Source: Pectinatus sp. (GTDB lineage: Bacteria; Bacillota; Negativicutes; Selenomonadales; Selenomonadaceae). Taken from it: DNA of 64,000 nt. The notes under the pieces were generated by a model. The model was given only the letters and a program-made list of their open reading frames with translations. It was not told where the DNA came from and did no database searches. Both the position numbers and the translations under genes were made by a program. The stretch covers positions 1 through 64,000 of the forward strand of contig JAHHSQ010000003.1 in assembly GCA_020025135.1 (NCBI GenBank). The letters run 5' to 3'. This document shows, piece after piece, positions 1 through 10,046 of this stretch. Positions within the stretch are counted from its first letter, which is position 1. The number at the start of each line of letters is the position of its first letter.

Positions 1-154
1 TACCTTATTAGTAGGAATTACGCAAGAAAATTTTTATTTCATAATAATGAAATAATATAACGTATAGCCGAAGCGAAATTACTGTGCTAAAATAAAACTG
101 TCATTATTAATTGATACAAATTCTTATAAATATATCAGAAAAGGAATAAGACAA

Positions 155-1216
155 ATGTTAACACCGCAAAAAAAGAAACGCATTGCCATTGTCATTGCCA
201 TTATCGCTCTCATTATGCTGGCAAGCGCCATTTATCTCTACCTACAACGTAATATCGTCACTACTGATGATGCTCAAATCGTTGGTCAGACTATCGTCGT
301 ACGCCCCAAGGTATCTGGTTATATCAAAAAAATTTACATTCAAAATAACCAAGTTGTAAAAAAAGGTACTCTGCTCGCCGAAATCGACCCCAAGGATTAT
401 CAATTAGCTTATGACAGTCAGAAAGCTAATCTTACCGCTATCGAGCAATCTCTCCTTATGGCAAAAAATAAATTAGCTACATTAAAGATAACCGAACCAG
501 CTAAAGTTTCTGCCGCCGATGCCCAAGTGGCTGCTGCTCAAGCTGATTTACAAAAAGCGCGCGACAATGAACGTCGCACTAGTGAATTGATTGAGCAAGG
601 TGCATGCTCCCAACAGGCCTATACTGATGCTGTAGCAGCTGCTCAGACTGCTCAAGCTCATCTCGCCGAAATGCAAAGCCAACGGCAAGGCATGAATTCC
701 ACGGCAGATATCATCGCCCAAGCAGAAAACAACGTCAAAAAATTAGAAGCCGAAAAAGCAGAAGCTTTAGCGGCCCTTAAACAAACTAAAAATAACCTCG
801 CCAACACAAAGATTTATGCTGCCCAAGACGGAATTATTTCACAAAAGGCTGTCGAAAGTGGGTCTTTTGTCAATGTTGGCACGCCTATTTGTTCTCTCGT
901 CAATGACGATATTTGGGTTCAAGCTAACTTCAAAGAAACACAACTGCAAGGAATCAAAATAGGCGACCCCGTAATCATTCATGTCGATGCTTATCCCAAT
1001 ACCACCTTTAAGGGACGTGTCAATAGTTTACAGGCTGGCACGGGCGCTTATTTCTCGCTCTTTCCACCAGAAAATGCCACTGGTAATTTCGTAAAAGTCG
1101 TCCAAAGAATTCCCATAAAAATCACCTTTGAAAATTTGACCCCGCCCCAAAAACAACTTCTAAAACTGGGCATGTCCGTAGAACCAGCCGTCTACATCAA
1201 TGGAGCTAAGCCATGA
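155..1216 (+). CDS. emrA: HlyD/EmrA-type periplasmic adaptor of a drug efflux pump
   Basis: The product (353 aa) is a membrane-fusion (adaptor) protein that should link an inner-membrane MFS pump to the cell exterior. It has one N-terminal transmembrane segment at about residues 10-28. A biotinyl-lipoyl-like half follows (VSGYIKKIYIQNNQVVKKG), then an Ala/Gln/Lys-rich coiled-coil hairpin at about residues 85-215. The second lipoyl half and beta-barrel (QDGIISQKAVESGSFVNVG) complete it. The start is preceded by an AAAAGGAA ribosome site. Its stop overlaps the start of the MFS gene by 4 nt, so the two are co-translated as an EmrAB pair. Substrate cannot be told from sequence. Confidence 0.93.
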   Translation: MLTPQKKKRIAIVIAIIALIMLASAIYLYLQRNIVTTDDAQIVGQTIVVRPKVSGYIKKIYIQNNQVVKKGTLLAEIDPKDYQLAYDSQKANLTAIEQSLLMAKNKLATLKITEPAKVSAADAQVAAAQADLQKARDNERRTSELIEQGACSQQAYTDAVAAAQTAQAHLAEMQSQRQGMNSTADIIAQAENNVKKLEAEKAEALAALKQTKNNLANTKIYAAQDGIISQKAVESGSFVNVGTPICSLVNDDIWVQANFKETQLQGIKIGDPVIIHVDAYPNTTFKGRVNSLQAGTGAYFSLFPPENATGNFVKVVQRIPIKITFENLTPPQKQLLKLGMSVEPAVYINGAKP

Positions 1217-2799
1217 CCAGCAATAAAAACGCCTTCATTCTCTCGCTCGCCGTCAGTATTGCCGCCTTCATGGAAATACTCGACAGCACCATCGTCAATG
1301 TCGCCTTGCACGATATCGCTGGCTCACTCGGCACCAGCATGGATGAAAGCACTTGGATTATCACGTCTTACCTCGTCACCAATGGCATGATTTTGCCATT
1401 ATCTAGTTGGTTATCTGACCGCCTAGGGCGAAAAAACTTTTTCATCCTCTGTATTGCTGGATTTAGCCTTTCTTCCCTGCTCTGCGGCCTTGCTACTTCT
1501 ATGACCATGCTTGTCGTTTTCCGCCTTTTGCAAGGTATTTCTGGGGGCGGACTACAGCCAAGCCAGCAGGCCATCATTAAGGACAGCTTCCCCCCTGAAC
1601 AACTCGGAACTGCCTTTGCTATCACTGGTATTGCCACGGTCTGTGCGCCGATTGTCGGGCCAGTTCTCGGCGGTTATATCGTCAATAGTTACAGCTGGCG
1701 CTGGATATTTTTTATCAATGTCCCTGTCGGCATTATCGCCATTTTCCTCGTCAACCATCTTATTCCCGCTAGTGACAATAAACGCAATAAATCTGCTTCT
1801 GTCGACTACATCGGCATGGCTTTTATTGCCCTTAGCATCGGCTGTTTACAAATCGCCTTAGACAACGGCCAAAAACACGATTGGTTTAGTGACCCTTTCA
1901 TCACCACACTATTTGTACTCGCCTTTCTGCTCTTCGTTGCTGCCATGCTCTGGATACCGGAACAAAAACATCCCATCATCAACTTAAAACTCTTTAAAAT
2001 TGCCACTTTCCGCAACGCCAATATCCTAATGTTTTTCATTGGTGCTTTCGTCAATGTGACGGTTATGCTCATTCCCCTCTTGGTACAACAATCTTTCGGT
2101 TACAACGCTTTTCAAGCTGGACTCATCCTCTTGCCTGGTGGTATGACGGCTCTTTTTCTTTTGCCCTTTATCGCCAAAATTTCTAAAAAAGTTAGTCAAA
2201 AAACACTCGTCATCGTCGGCATGCTCCTCAGTGTCTTCAGCATGTACAATGCCTCGTTACTCAGCGCCGAAACGACGCGCGATTATTTCATCTACCTACG
2301 CATTTTACAGGTCATGGGCTTGCCCTTTCTCTTTGTCTCCGTCACCGCAATGGGTTTTGCCAACATTCCCCAAAAGGAAAGCAATAATGCGTCCGCCATC
2401 ATCGTCCTAATGAAAAATATCGGAGGTAGCTTTGGTATCTCCCTCATAACTAGCTATCTCATTCACCGCGAACAAGTCCGCCAAGCCTACCTCGTCCATA
2501 ACATCACCCTCGCCAATCACAATTACACCACAGCTCTTACTAATTACACCACATTTTTTCACAATACATTTCTCGATTTACAGACGGCGAGCCATGTCGC
2601 CATGGCCAAAATTTACCAACTACTCCAGGCCCAAGCGGTCATTCTCGCCTATATAGATACCTTCCGCCTCTTGATGTGGATATTTGTTGTCCTCGCCATC
2701 TTGGCTTTTCTCTTGCCCCAAACACCTCAACCTCATCACGTCCACAAGGTTGGAGAAACTACTGCTTCTAAAGAAATAAATGCGGAAAAAAATAGTTAA
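1213..2799 (+). CDS. emrB: EmrB/QacA-type MFS drug exporter (DHA2 family)
   Basis: This is a 528-aa major facilitator of the DHA2 family, with about 14 predicted hydrophobic segments, acting as a drug/proton antiporter. The N-terminal motif FMEILDSTIVNVALHDI is the DHA2 signature in TM1. The loop motif LSDRLGRKNFF (motif A) lies between TM2 and TM3. GPVLGGYIVNSYSWRWIF is motif C of antiporters. It overlaps emrA by 4 nt (ATGA type). A strong bidirectional hairpin follows the stop. No local regulator is adjacent. Confidence 0.94.
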   Translation: MTSNKNAFILSLAVSIAAFMEILDSTIVNVALHDIAGSLGTSMDESTWIITSYLVTNGMILPLSSWLSDRLGRKNFFILCIAGFSLSSLLCGLATSMTMLVVFRLLQGISGGGLQPSQQAIIKDSFPPEQLGTAFAITGIATVCAPIVGPVLGGYIVNSYSWRWIFFINVPVGIIAIFLVNHLIPASDNKRNKSASVDYIGMAFIALSIGCLQIALDNGQKHDWFSDPFITTLFVLAFLLFVAAMLWIPEQKHPIINLKLFKIATFRNANILMFFIGAFVNVTVMLIPLLVQQSFGYNAFQAGLILLPGGMTALFLLPFIAKISKKVSQKTLVIVGMLLSVFSMYNASLLSAETTRDYFIYLRILQVMGLPFLFVSVTAMGFANIPQKESNNASAIIVLMKNIGGSFGISLITSYLIHREQVRQAYLVHNITLANHNYTTALTNYTTFFHNTFLDLQTASHVAMAKIYQLLQAQAVILAYIDTFRLLMWIFVVLAILAFLLPQTPQPHHVHKVGETTASKEINAEKNS

Positions 2800-2828
2800 A
2801 AAAAAGAGCCATACATGGCTCTTTTTTG
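2800..2828. terminator. Bidirectional intrinsic terminator between emrB and the EamA gene
   Basis: The stem GAGCCAT/ATGGCTC (2806-2812 and 2815-2821) has a 2-nt loop and is flanked by A-runs on the left and T-runs on the right. It can therefore terminate both the emrB transcript (+) and the convergent transporter gene (-). Confidence 0.85.
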
Positions 2829-2832
2829 CTAC

Positions 2833-3726
2833 TTAACTTTCATGTTGTTCTTTACGTTTTATAATGCGTGTCCTCTTGACACTATCTGCCTTTACCCACG
2901 AAAGGGCAAAGGAACTGCCGATAATGAGCACGCCCCCCACAATCGAAAGCCAGCTCATCACTTCGCCAAAGAAACAATATCCCCAGACCGCATTCAAGAA
3001 AACTCCCAAATACATGATAAAGCTAACTAAAATTTGATTGGCCAGTCCATAGGCCTGTGTCATAAAAGTTTGCGCTAGTAAGGAGGTAATGCCTAGCCCC
3101 AACAACATCAAAATATCATCTGTATTACGTGGCAAGGAAAAGTTATGGTACATCCCAATTGCTCCGACTACTGTACTGCAAAAAAGGAAATAAAAGACTA
3201 TTTCCCAAGCATTATGTCCACCCTTAGCGTAGATTTTATGAATGACCACATAGGCAACTGCCGCCATAAAAGCCGAAATGATGGCGATGATGGCATAAAA
3301 AGAAAATGAATTGTACTCCCAAGGCTTTAAAACCAAACAAGTACCCAAAACGATGACCATTAATGGCACAACGCTCTTAGCTGGCACTTTATCGTGTAAG
3401 TAGATTATAGAAATCAACAAGACGAAAAATGCCGATAACTGTTGTAAAATAGAAACATCGCCTAAAGGCATACCGGAGATAGAATAAAAAATCAAATACA
3501 TACTCATGCCCCCCATAAAACCTCGAAAGAGCAAGAGCGGAATGTCACGCTTAGAAAATTTAATCTTAAAACTGACGATGATGACAGACAAAATAACTAA
3601 ACCAATGATACTGCGAATGAAAACGATTTCGCCCGTCCCCATTATCACGCTCATCTTTTTTACAAATACATTCATGATGCTGAACATAAGAGCAGACAGC
3701 ATCGCATATATTAAACCTTTGTTCAT
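2833..3726 (-). CDS. EamA/DMT family permease
   Basis: A 297-aa protein of the drug/metabolite transporter superfamily with ten predicted transmembrane helices arranged as two EamA repeats (about residues 5-140 and 150-285). The N-terminal repeat contains SIMNVFVKKMS, and GEIVFIRSIIGLVIL is typical of RhaT/YdcZ-like permeases. It is monocistronic and convergent with emrB. The substrate is unknown. No clear Shine-Dalgarno lies within 10 nt of the ATG, so the start is slightly uncertain. Confidence 0.88.
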   Translation of the reverse strand: MNKGLIYAMLSALMFSIMNVFVKKMSVIMGTGEIVFIRSIIGLVILSVIIVSFKIKFSKRDIPLLLFRGFMGGMSMYLIFYSISGMPLGDVSILQQLSAFFVLLISIIYLHDKVPAKSVVPLMVIVLGTCLVLKPWEYNSFSFYAIIAIISAFMAAVAYVVIHKIYAKGGHNAWEIVFYFLFCSTVVGAIGMYHNFSLPRNTDDILMLLGLGITSLLAQTFMTQAYGLANQILVSFIMYLGVFLNAVWGYCFFGEVMSWLSIVGGVLIIGSSFALSWVKADSVKRTRIIKRKEQHES

Positions 3727-3792
3727 GGCAATTAATACTACCTACTTTCTAAAAATTTCTTTTTGTTATTCTATTATACTACTGAGAAAATA

Positions 3793-3836
3793 AAAATCCA
3801 TCTACACACTTTTGGTATAGATGGATTTTCGCTTTT
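3793..3836 (-). terminator. Intrinsic terminator downstream of mcrC
   Basis: The perfect 12-bp stem AAAATCCATCTA/TAGATGGATTTT (3793-3804 and 3818-3829) has a 13-nt loop. On the minus strand it is followed by a T-rich run, so it should terminate mcrBC transcripts. The plus strand also has a T-run after it. Confidence 0.8.
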
Positions 3837-3866
3837 TTAGCCATGTTTTGCAGAGATTATCCTTAT

Positions 3867-4940
3867 TTAATCTACCTTTACAGGAAAATTAAAGTATTTC
3901 TGCACGATTTCATCTAATTGATGAGCTATTTCTCCAAAGGGTCTATTTAAATCCAAGGTGCGTACGGCAATTTTCTGACCATGGATATGATATACAGCAT
4001 TGAGTTCTCTATCCCTTTCTGACCGTGCATAAAGCAGTAATCCCGCTACTTGACGCTCTTGCGTGCCAAATTGGTAATCGCGATTTTGCACATAGGAAAA
4101 AATCTGGTACAAATTTTGCGAATGCAATTTCTCACTATGATACCGTCGCTGCAAGGTCTGCCGATAGTATTTGGCATCGATTATCAGTACGCGATTTTCC
4201 ACCTGCAAGTGGATATCTGTCTGCATGATGGGCAGAAGGTCCGTAAAACCATCATCTACCGCCCACGGAATCTGCGCTGCCCGCGCCTGTAAGATGGGGT
4301 AATGGCGCTTATAGTATGCCAAAATAAATTTTTCGTACAACCGGCACAGCCGTTCTTCATCGTCCAAAAGAGCCGGCAATTTATATATGCCCTCCGTAGT
4401 CGTCATCACCAGCCCCTGCCAGATTAACTGACAGATATTTATCAATTGGCGATAACTGTTATTATTAGAATTAAATCGCACTACCGACCACGAAAATCTC
4501 CTCATGTCAAGGGTACTCACACTGGAAAAGTAAGGCAATTCTCTTCGCAAATTTTCCTTATACTGCTTTTGCACCTTTTCACTGCGTAAAAGCAGTAAAA
4601 TAGTTGTTTTTAGTAAACGATTCAACATATTATCAACTGCCATTTCTTGAAATTCACACGCCACCAAATGCCTATTAGCCATAAGATGACGAATCGTTCC
4701 ACGCATATTGACCTTGCCACGTACTACCTCTACATCACCCTGACAATCGCGGTATTTCTGATATAAACCACTTTTTACTTGCCGTGCGATACCTTGGGCC
4801 AAAATCACCGCCAATAAATCGTACATTTCCGCGAAACTTTCCACAGCCACAGATTCCATTGACCCCTTCTGTATCGTCTGAAAAGCATATGCCAGCATAT
4901 AATAAATATTTTTAATGAATATGCCATTACTCACACTCAT
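3867..4940 (-). CDS. mcrC: McrC, nuclease subunit of a type IV (McrBC) restriction system
   Basis: McrC (357 aa from this start) is the PD-(D/E)XK nuclease partner of the GTPase McrB, cleaving modified foreign DNA. The C-terminal half carries the nuclease signature: TDIHLQVENRVLIIDAKYY, with the acidic residues and the DAK catalytic core. The N-terminal half is the McrB-binding region (NIYYMLAYAFQTI). The chosen ATG overlaps the mcrB stop in an ATGA arrangement, the usual translational coupling. A longer reading frame reaches 4979 but lies inside mcrB. A strong terminator follows. Confidence 0.9.
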   Translation of the reverse strand: MSVSNGIFIKNIYYMLAYAFQTIQKGSMESVAVESFAEMYDLLAVILAQGIARQVKSGLYQKYRDCQGDVEVVRGKVNMRGTIRHLMANRHLVACEFQEMAVDNMLNRLLKTTILLLLRSEKVQKQYKENLRRELPYFSSVSTLDMRRFSWSVVRFNSNNNSYRQLINICQLIWQGLVMTTTEGIYKLPALLDDEERLCRLYEKFILAYYKRHYPILQARAAQIPWAVDDGFTDLLPIMQTDIHLQVENRVLIIDAKYYRQTLQRRYHSEKLHSQNLYQIFSYVQNRDYQFGTQERQVAGLLLYARSERDRELNAVYHIHGQKIAVRTLDLNRPFGEIAHQLDEIVQKYFNFPVKVD

Positions 4941-7522
4941 TGTATCGCCCCTAAAAGCACCTGTTCCCAATACTCGCATTTTTCTGGCTCATCAAACCAA
5001 TATTCATGCAAAAGCGGTAAAATATCAAATTTAATAATGTCGTGTAGCCATTGCTCCGTACACTGTCTGGCATTACAAAAATAACTATGCCCTATGCAAA
5101 AGCCATTTCCCAACAGTTTATCGGCGCGAATTTCTGCATTTAAATTCTGTATCTCCACTAGCAATTTATCGAATTTCTCATCTGCCACTCTCTCTTGGTA
5201 AGCACAAAAGCTCTTCGTCTGAAAGGCCGGTTCAATATCAAAAAAGCTAAATCTCCGGCGCAAAGCATAATCCAAAAGGGCCAAACTCCTATCTGCCGTA
5301 TTCATCATGCCAATGATATACAAATTCTGTGGGACAAAAAAACGCTGGCCATTATAAGCCAAAGTAACCTCTTTACCGCGATAATCAGTTTCAATAAGAG
5401 CTAATAACTCGCCAAAAATTTTGCTGACATTACCACGATTAATTTCATCGATAAGGAAAAAATAATCCTTTTGCGGATTACTGCTCGCCCTCTGGCAAAA
5501 TTGATAAAAAATCCCATATCTCAAGGCAAAACCATTTTCTACGGCTCGATACCCCATGACAAAATCTTCGTAAGAATAATTCTGATGAAATTGCACACAT
5601 TCTATCTGCCTTTCGGCCCGCTCTCCGAGCAGCGTATACGCCAAACGCTTGGCCATAAAGGTTTTCCCCACGCCAGGTGGCCCCTGTAAGATGATATTCT
5701 TCTTTCGATGCAATACAGCTACTAAATTTTTATACTGGCTCTCTTCGATGTATACCTCACGCAAAAAATCGCGCTTTAGATACGGTTTAACCGCTTGCCC
5801 ATTCCTTCTCGGATTATAAGCGCGTATTTCCTCTTTTATACAGCTGTATTCTTGTTCCGTCAAATGGAATAAATCTCCGCCCCCTCTTTGAAAATACTCC
5901 ATATCGACTAAGGATATATGCTTGCAAAAAACAGCCAAATCGATGGGCACAACTAAACTTTCATATTTTTCGCAGACAAAATTCTCGCCTTCTTCTACAG
6001 CAATAACATTAAATATTGCCCTTATCTGTTCTACCGGTTCAGACACAAAACCGATAATTTTATCGCCTTTTCGCACGGATAAAGCATTGATAAATTTCTG
6101 CCGTCTTTGCCCCTCTGCATCATAAAATGAATACTTGTACCTTCCCCCGATGGGAATTATTCCGTCATTTCTCCCCACTCGGCTAAAGCGAAGCAGCCAA
6201 TGATTGTGCCGATATCTCTTCTCCACCAATGCTGGTAAATTCAAATGGAAATAGGGTTTTAAAATGATAGTTTCAAATATCGCCCACTCCTCTTTTGGCA
6301 CACAAGCATAGATAGATTTGCCATTTGGTGTCCACCAATGCTTTTCCCCTAGATACGGTTTTCTATCCAAAGAATTAGCGACTTTTTCGTATTTTAACGC
6401 GTACCAATCTTCTCGTCCGCCCTCATATTCCTTAATTTCGTCAGAAATTATCCGTCCGAGAAAACGCACCTTATCCGCACGACACAGATAAAAGAAGTCG
6501 CCTTTTTTCAATATCGGCGAAAAACCTTCCTTTTCCCGCACATTGGGCCGTTTTTGCCAAACAGCCGTTTCGCGATTGACCAAAATAATACTCTTTTGCT
6601 CCAGTTCATATAATTCTTTTTCGGAAATACAATTTACATCCTGTTTTGTTCACATCAAAGCGCCACCTTTAATGCAGTTCTAGAACGAACCTCTCGGCAT
6701 TTCTGCCGAGCACAGACTATATCTTCTCCCTATGGTATTTACCAATTAGGCGAAACCACTTCCACTAGCCATCACTTCCAGTGTACTCCCTGTTGGGATA
6801 GTCGTTGAAGGCTCTCCTCTTCGGAGCTTCCTTGCTGATTGCCGATTTTTAGAATTTAGGTTTTAACCATGTTCCATCCTGCCAATTTTTTCTACTTTCA
6901 TCACTTTTCGGCGCACCTTTTTCAGCGCCCCGCTTTAGTTTGTCAGGCTTTACGGTTTTCCAGCACTTCAGTTTCTCTACCGCATGAATAATCACGCTAC
7001 ATACAGGTTTCCCTATACGCTTACTATTCGTTTCATTATTTATTTATACCAATAACCAAACTCTTAATAAATGATTTTCCAAAAATTATAAGGCAATTCG
7101 GCATATAAATTTATCCTAGTAAGGTCTATCTTTTCTAATGCCCTCTGCAATTCTGGTCGCAAATACCAAATAAAACTACCGACTTCCTCTTTTTTTCTGG
7201 CATCCCTTCCTCTGTACAATATCGGCCAAAGTTTACAATCTTTCTCCTCTGGGGGCATTTTACACCCCGTCTTTTTCCCTATTCGCTTTGCCAAATTAAC
7301 AGAAATAGTATTGTAGTACATACTATTTTTGCCGTATTTTTGCGCCAGTAGAGCACAACTAGCTTGTCCACCACAGTGCAAGATGCGCTTCATCACTTCC
7401 AAACTCTTCTCATCAAATACCGTGGTATCGTTCAGCAATTCCGTCCAATCTTCTTCACTAAGCCCTGGCGAATAATCCTGGGGTATCAATACATCATTTT
7501 CAATATTATCTAATTTTCCCAT
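4937..7522 (-). CDS. mcrB: McrB-type AAA+ restriction GTPase, gene interrupted by a group I intron
   Basis: Two reading frames, 7522-7067 and 6640-4937, join across the intron at 6641-7066 into one 719-aa protein (exon 1 encodes 152 codons, phase 0). The first exon has the N-terminal domain common in McrB-like ATPases (CGGQASCALLAQKYG, then LAKRIGKKTGC). The second exon carries two EVE/PUA-like modified-base reader regions (GDFFYLCRADKVRFLGRII and RKGDKIIGFVSEP). The AAA+ motor follows: Walker A GPPGVGKT near residue 475, Walker B FFLIDEINRGN, sensor MMNTADRS. A GGAGAG ribosome site precedes the ATG at 7522. Without splicing, translation stops at TAA exactly at the junction. mcrC overlaps the 3' end. 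Confidence 0.85.
6641..7066 (-). ncRNA. Group I intron in mcrB (426 nt)
   Basis: Minus-strand core elements are: P (GTGCTGG, ending at 6960), Q (AATCAGCAAGG, about 6831-6846), R (CTTCAACGACTA, 6799-6812) and S (AAGATATAGTCT, 6714-6725). R and S give P7 (GACTA/TAGTC); P and Q give P4 (TGCTG/CAGCA). The 5' splice site is exon TTTAT / intron TAAG. The guide TAGTAAG, about 40 nt in, pairs with TTTAT/TA and gives the U.G wobble. The intron ends ACAG before exon GATG. There is no endonuclease ORF. It is closest in sequence to the coaD intron. Confidence 0.9.
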
Positions 7523-7686
7523 CCATCTCTCTCCTTTCCCTTATCTAAAACTACATATATTATACCGCCTCGACAAAATTATTTAGACAAATTTATCTCT
7601 ATGAAAAAATGGCCCTTACACAGAAAAAATTTATCTGTATAACGGCCAATACATTTCTAAAATTTATCAAAAAATTATGCTATTAT

Positions 7687-7736
7687 CTTAGTCGCTCACT
7701 TAGTCGCTTCTTGTTCGGTCAGCGACTAAGTCTTTT
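7687..7736. repeat. Direct repeat plus hairpin overlapping a regulator-fragment stop
   Basis: CTTAGTCGCT occurs twice (7687-7696 and 7699-7708). Its reverse complement AGCGACTAAG follows at 7721-7730, then TCTTTTT. Read on the plus strand it resembles a terminator. The hairpin overlaps the last codons of the minus-strand fragment gene. No plus-strand gene lies upstream. Confidence 0.5.
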
Positions 7737-7994
7737 TCTGTATTGCTGATAACGACTTTTCGGTTTATCTGGAATAGTCATTTCGATAACGCCTTGTTGT
7801 GCTAGAGCCAGATTTAAATAATTCTTGCTAACAGTTGGCCGATGAGACCGACCAAACCGTTTTGTAATCTCCGCTGCCGACAGCGTATCATTGCCCAGCA
7901 CATCTAACAACTTCTGTGTATAGAAATTTTCTACTTTCTTTACAGAATCATCTGCGCAACTAACAACTGCACAAATCAAACATAAACTAGACAA
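7719..7994 (-). pseudogene. C-terminal winged-helix fragment of an AlbA_2-type ATP-binding transcriptional regulator
   Basis: Only the last 65 or so residues look real. LSAAEITKRFGRSHRPTVSK followed by GVIEMTIPDKPKSRYQQYR is the typical C-terminal winged helix of ATP-binding/AlbA_2 (RecG-like) regulators. Those proteins are usually several hundred residues, and the N-terminal domains are missing. The first 25 residues of the frame (cysteine-rich) do not match the family and are probably read from unrelated DNA. I take it as a deletion remnant in an accessory region. Confidence 0.55.
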
Positions 7995-8022
7995 AATTTG
8001 CCAGATTGAAATCCATCTATGT

Positions 8023-8952
8023 TTATATTTTCAAAAAAAATTGTGGATATTTTATTACAAAATCATCAATAATTTTTTGATTTACTCCTATTTCCTGGGG
8101 AGAAATTAAATCAAACATTGCTTTTTCTTTTGCCTGATAATCATACATCAAAGTTTCATTTTTTATACATTCAATAACATGCTCTTTTGTATATTTTCTA
8201 TTATCTTCATGTTCACTATTTTCATCAACCGTGCTATTTATTTTTTTTAAAATACGGTCGATACCTCCCATATAGGCAAAATGCCATCCCCCTGGCAAAA
8301 AAATTGGCAATCTTCTTCTTAAATCGCGTAAATTTTGCGCACTTTTAAAATTACGTTTTAAGCAAAATACACTACCACACCATAAATCGGGGTGAAGGTT
8401 GTTCATAAAATAGTAAAAATGCTTTTGACCACAGACAAAAGGCGCCTTTTTCAAATATTCTATCATCGACGCTTTTCTTTGCTTTAGACAAAAAAGATTT
8501 ATAAGTTCCCTATATGCCTTTATTTTATCCTTGCGTTTTCTAATAATCCTATGCATTTTATATACATTATTTTCTATATCGAGTTCATCATCTTTTAATC
8601 CCTTTAAAATAAGCGGATTGGGAATTTCATCAATATCTGAAACTATTATCACATCCTCATCTGCCAAATCTCTAAGATCATTAACTAAATAATTGCGCTG
8701 CTCCTTTTCAATATAATAGTCAAGGGGTTTTGTCTCCCTTTTACCTTCGTGCAAAGTAAGAGCGATTATCTTATCTTTATAATTCGAAAACCTTTCTCTA
8801 TTTTCCTGAAAAAGAAATGGTTTACACTATCCACGTAACGTTACATTAGCTTCCGATAGGACAAAATAATCAACATATGGTGCCAAGAGTTTCAACCGCA
8901 ATTCCAGTAATTCAAATTCATTATAAAAGGTAAAACAATCATATATCTTCAT
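8023..8952 (-). pseudogene. Family 17 glycosyltransferase (GT17) with an in-frame amber codon
   Basis: The reading frame runs 310 codons from an ATG with a good GGAG ribosome site (start at 8952) to 8023. It is cut by TAG at 8827-8829, codon 42. The N-terminal part reads FYNEFELLELRLKLLAP and then SEANVTLRG before the amber codon. The rest continues in frame as CKPFLFQENRE, and later VSDIDEIPNP, which holds the DxD metal/sugar-nucleotide motif of GT17 (N-acetylglucosaminyltransferase-like) enzymes. A single-base change is the simplest explanation. The gene is in an accessory region with no polysaccharide neighbours. Confidence 0.7.
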
Positions 8953-9135
8953 CGAATTTTTCTCCTCATTTTCCAATGGCAAAAGTTAATAATTTTATTA
9001 ATATGTAGATTCAAATACCATAAATATATATTTTAACTATTGTCTATAACTTATCCACTGCTCAAAAGATAAAGCAAAAATATTTCTATTCTCAATATTA
9101 AAGCAACACTTCACCCTTATGTACAAATTATAAGG

Positions 9136-9975
9136 TTATTTTTTCCATTCTTCTCTTTCTTTAATGCTTTTGTTATCTGGGTATAGCCACTTTCTCTGAC
9201 CATTAACAGAGGAACCCATTACACATTCGGCCGCCATGGAAGAACTATTAAAGGAAACATCTTCGGTAAAATACCCATTCTGCACTTTATGCTCAGCAAG
9301 TAGTTGCTTTCTAAGTGCTCTGATACCTTTGGGGCAAGACGGTTTTTCCATCATGCTAAATTCTGACCCTTGGCACACGATAAATTTATCACCCTCTATA
9401 TATGCATTTGCCGATACCTTTTTTCCCGCCATATGCAATATCTCTCGTTGCCTTTTTTCTTGTTTAAATGCGAAAATTCCCTCTGGAAAGAAATCAATAT
9501 AAAACTGAATATCCGCAATATATTTTTCACAGGTACGTATCTGAACTCCCCCTAAATGATAATGTTTATTGCGAAAGTTTTTAGTGCACTTTCCCTTTTG
9601 GGGGCTTATCGTCAAACACTTCTCAAAATTAGCATGGGCATATTCACACATAGCATTTTCAATAAAATGTAATTCATTGCTACCAATATGAGGGTCTGTG
9701 AATTTAAAGCCTAAAACCGTATGCCAAGACGCATCTATATTTCCTGAATGAGTTTTAAAAATTCTCTTGTTTATGGTATCTAATCCCGTCTGGCCAACAT
9801 ACACTGACTCCGAACCGATGAGAAGCAAATAAATGCCCGGTCCATCTAATTCATTTTCATAATCTTTTATATTTTCTCTCGCCACGCGAATGGCAGATAT
9901 TTTGGAAGAATCACTGCTCATTGTAACAGTACCATTATACGTCCCATTCGCCAAATAAATTTTTAAGCCGTGCAT
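9136..9975 (-). CDS. GIY-YIG domain protein with C-terminal DUF4357
   Basis: 279 aa. Residues about 45-120 form a GIY-YIG nuclease-like domain (GPGIYLLLIG followed by VYVGQTG, then the conserved helix with HTVLGF and the Glu of FIENAMCEY). The C-terminal 60 residues (AAECVMGSSVNGQRKW) match the DUF4357 domain often found in restriction-associated proteins. A role in DNA cleavage or defence is inferred from the domains and from mcrBC nearby. It is monocistronic. Confidence 0.75.
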   Translation of the reverse strand: MHGLKIYLANGTYNGTVTMSSDSSKISAIRVARENIKDYENELDGPGIYLLLIGSESVYVGQTGLDTINKRIFKTHSGNIDASWHTVLGFKFTDPHIGSNELHFIENAMCEYAHANFEKCLTISPQKGKCTKNFRNKHYHLGGVQIRTCEKYIADIQFYIDFFPEGIFAFKQEKRQREILHMAGKKVSANAYIEGDKFIVCQGSEFSMMEKPSCPKGIRALRKQLLAEHKVQNGYFTEDVSFNSSSMAAECVMGSSVNGQRKWLYPDNKSIKEREEWKK

Positions 9976-10046
9976 CTATCGCTCACTCCTCAAATTTTCC
10001 GTCAGATTTAATCACCCTCAATAAACTCAACTTAGTTGTTTATAAG

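Larger units (their letters stand above)
7523..8022. other. Region between mcrB and the GT17 gene: mcrB leader and decayed DNA
   Basis: Apart from the regulator fragment (7719-7994) and the repeat at 7687-7736, this AT-rich stretch holds only the mcrB leader. I could not assign a clear promoter. Confidence 0.4.

Noticed and set aside
2815..3030. 71-aa plus-strand frame after emrB
   Set aside because: It lies over the terminator and antisense to the EamA gene.
6584..7063. Frameshift, assembly gap or group II intron as cause of split genes
   Set aside because: The inserted DNA is 426-461 nt with conserved group I core motifs in all four genes. Frameshifts would not add such blocks, and no group II domain V or reverse transcriptase is present.
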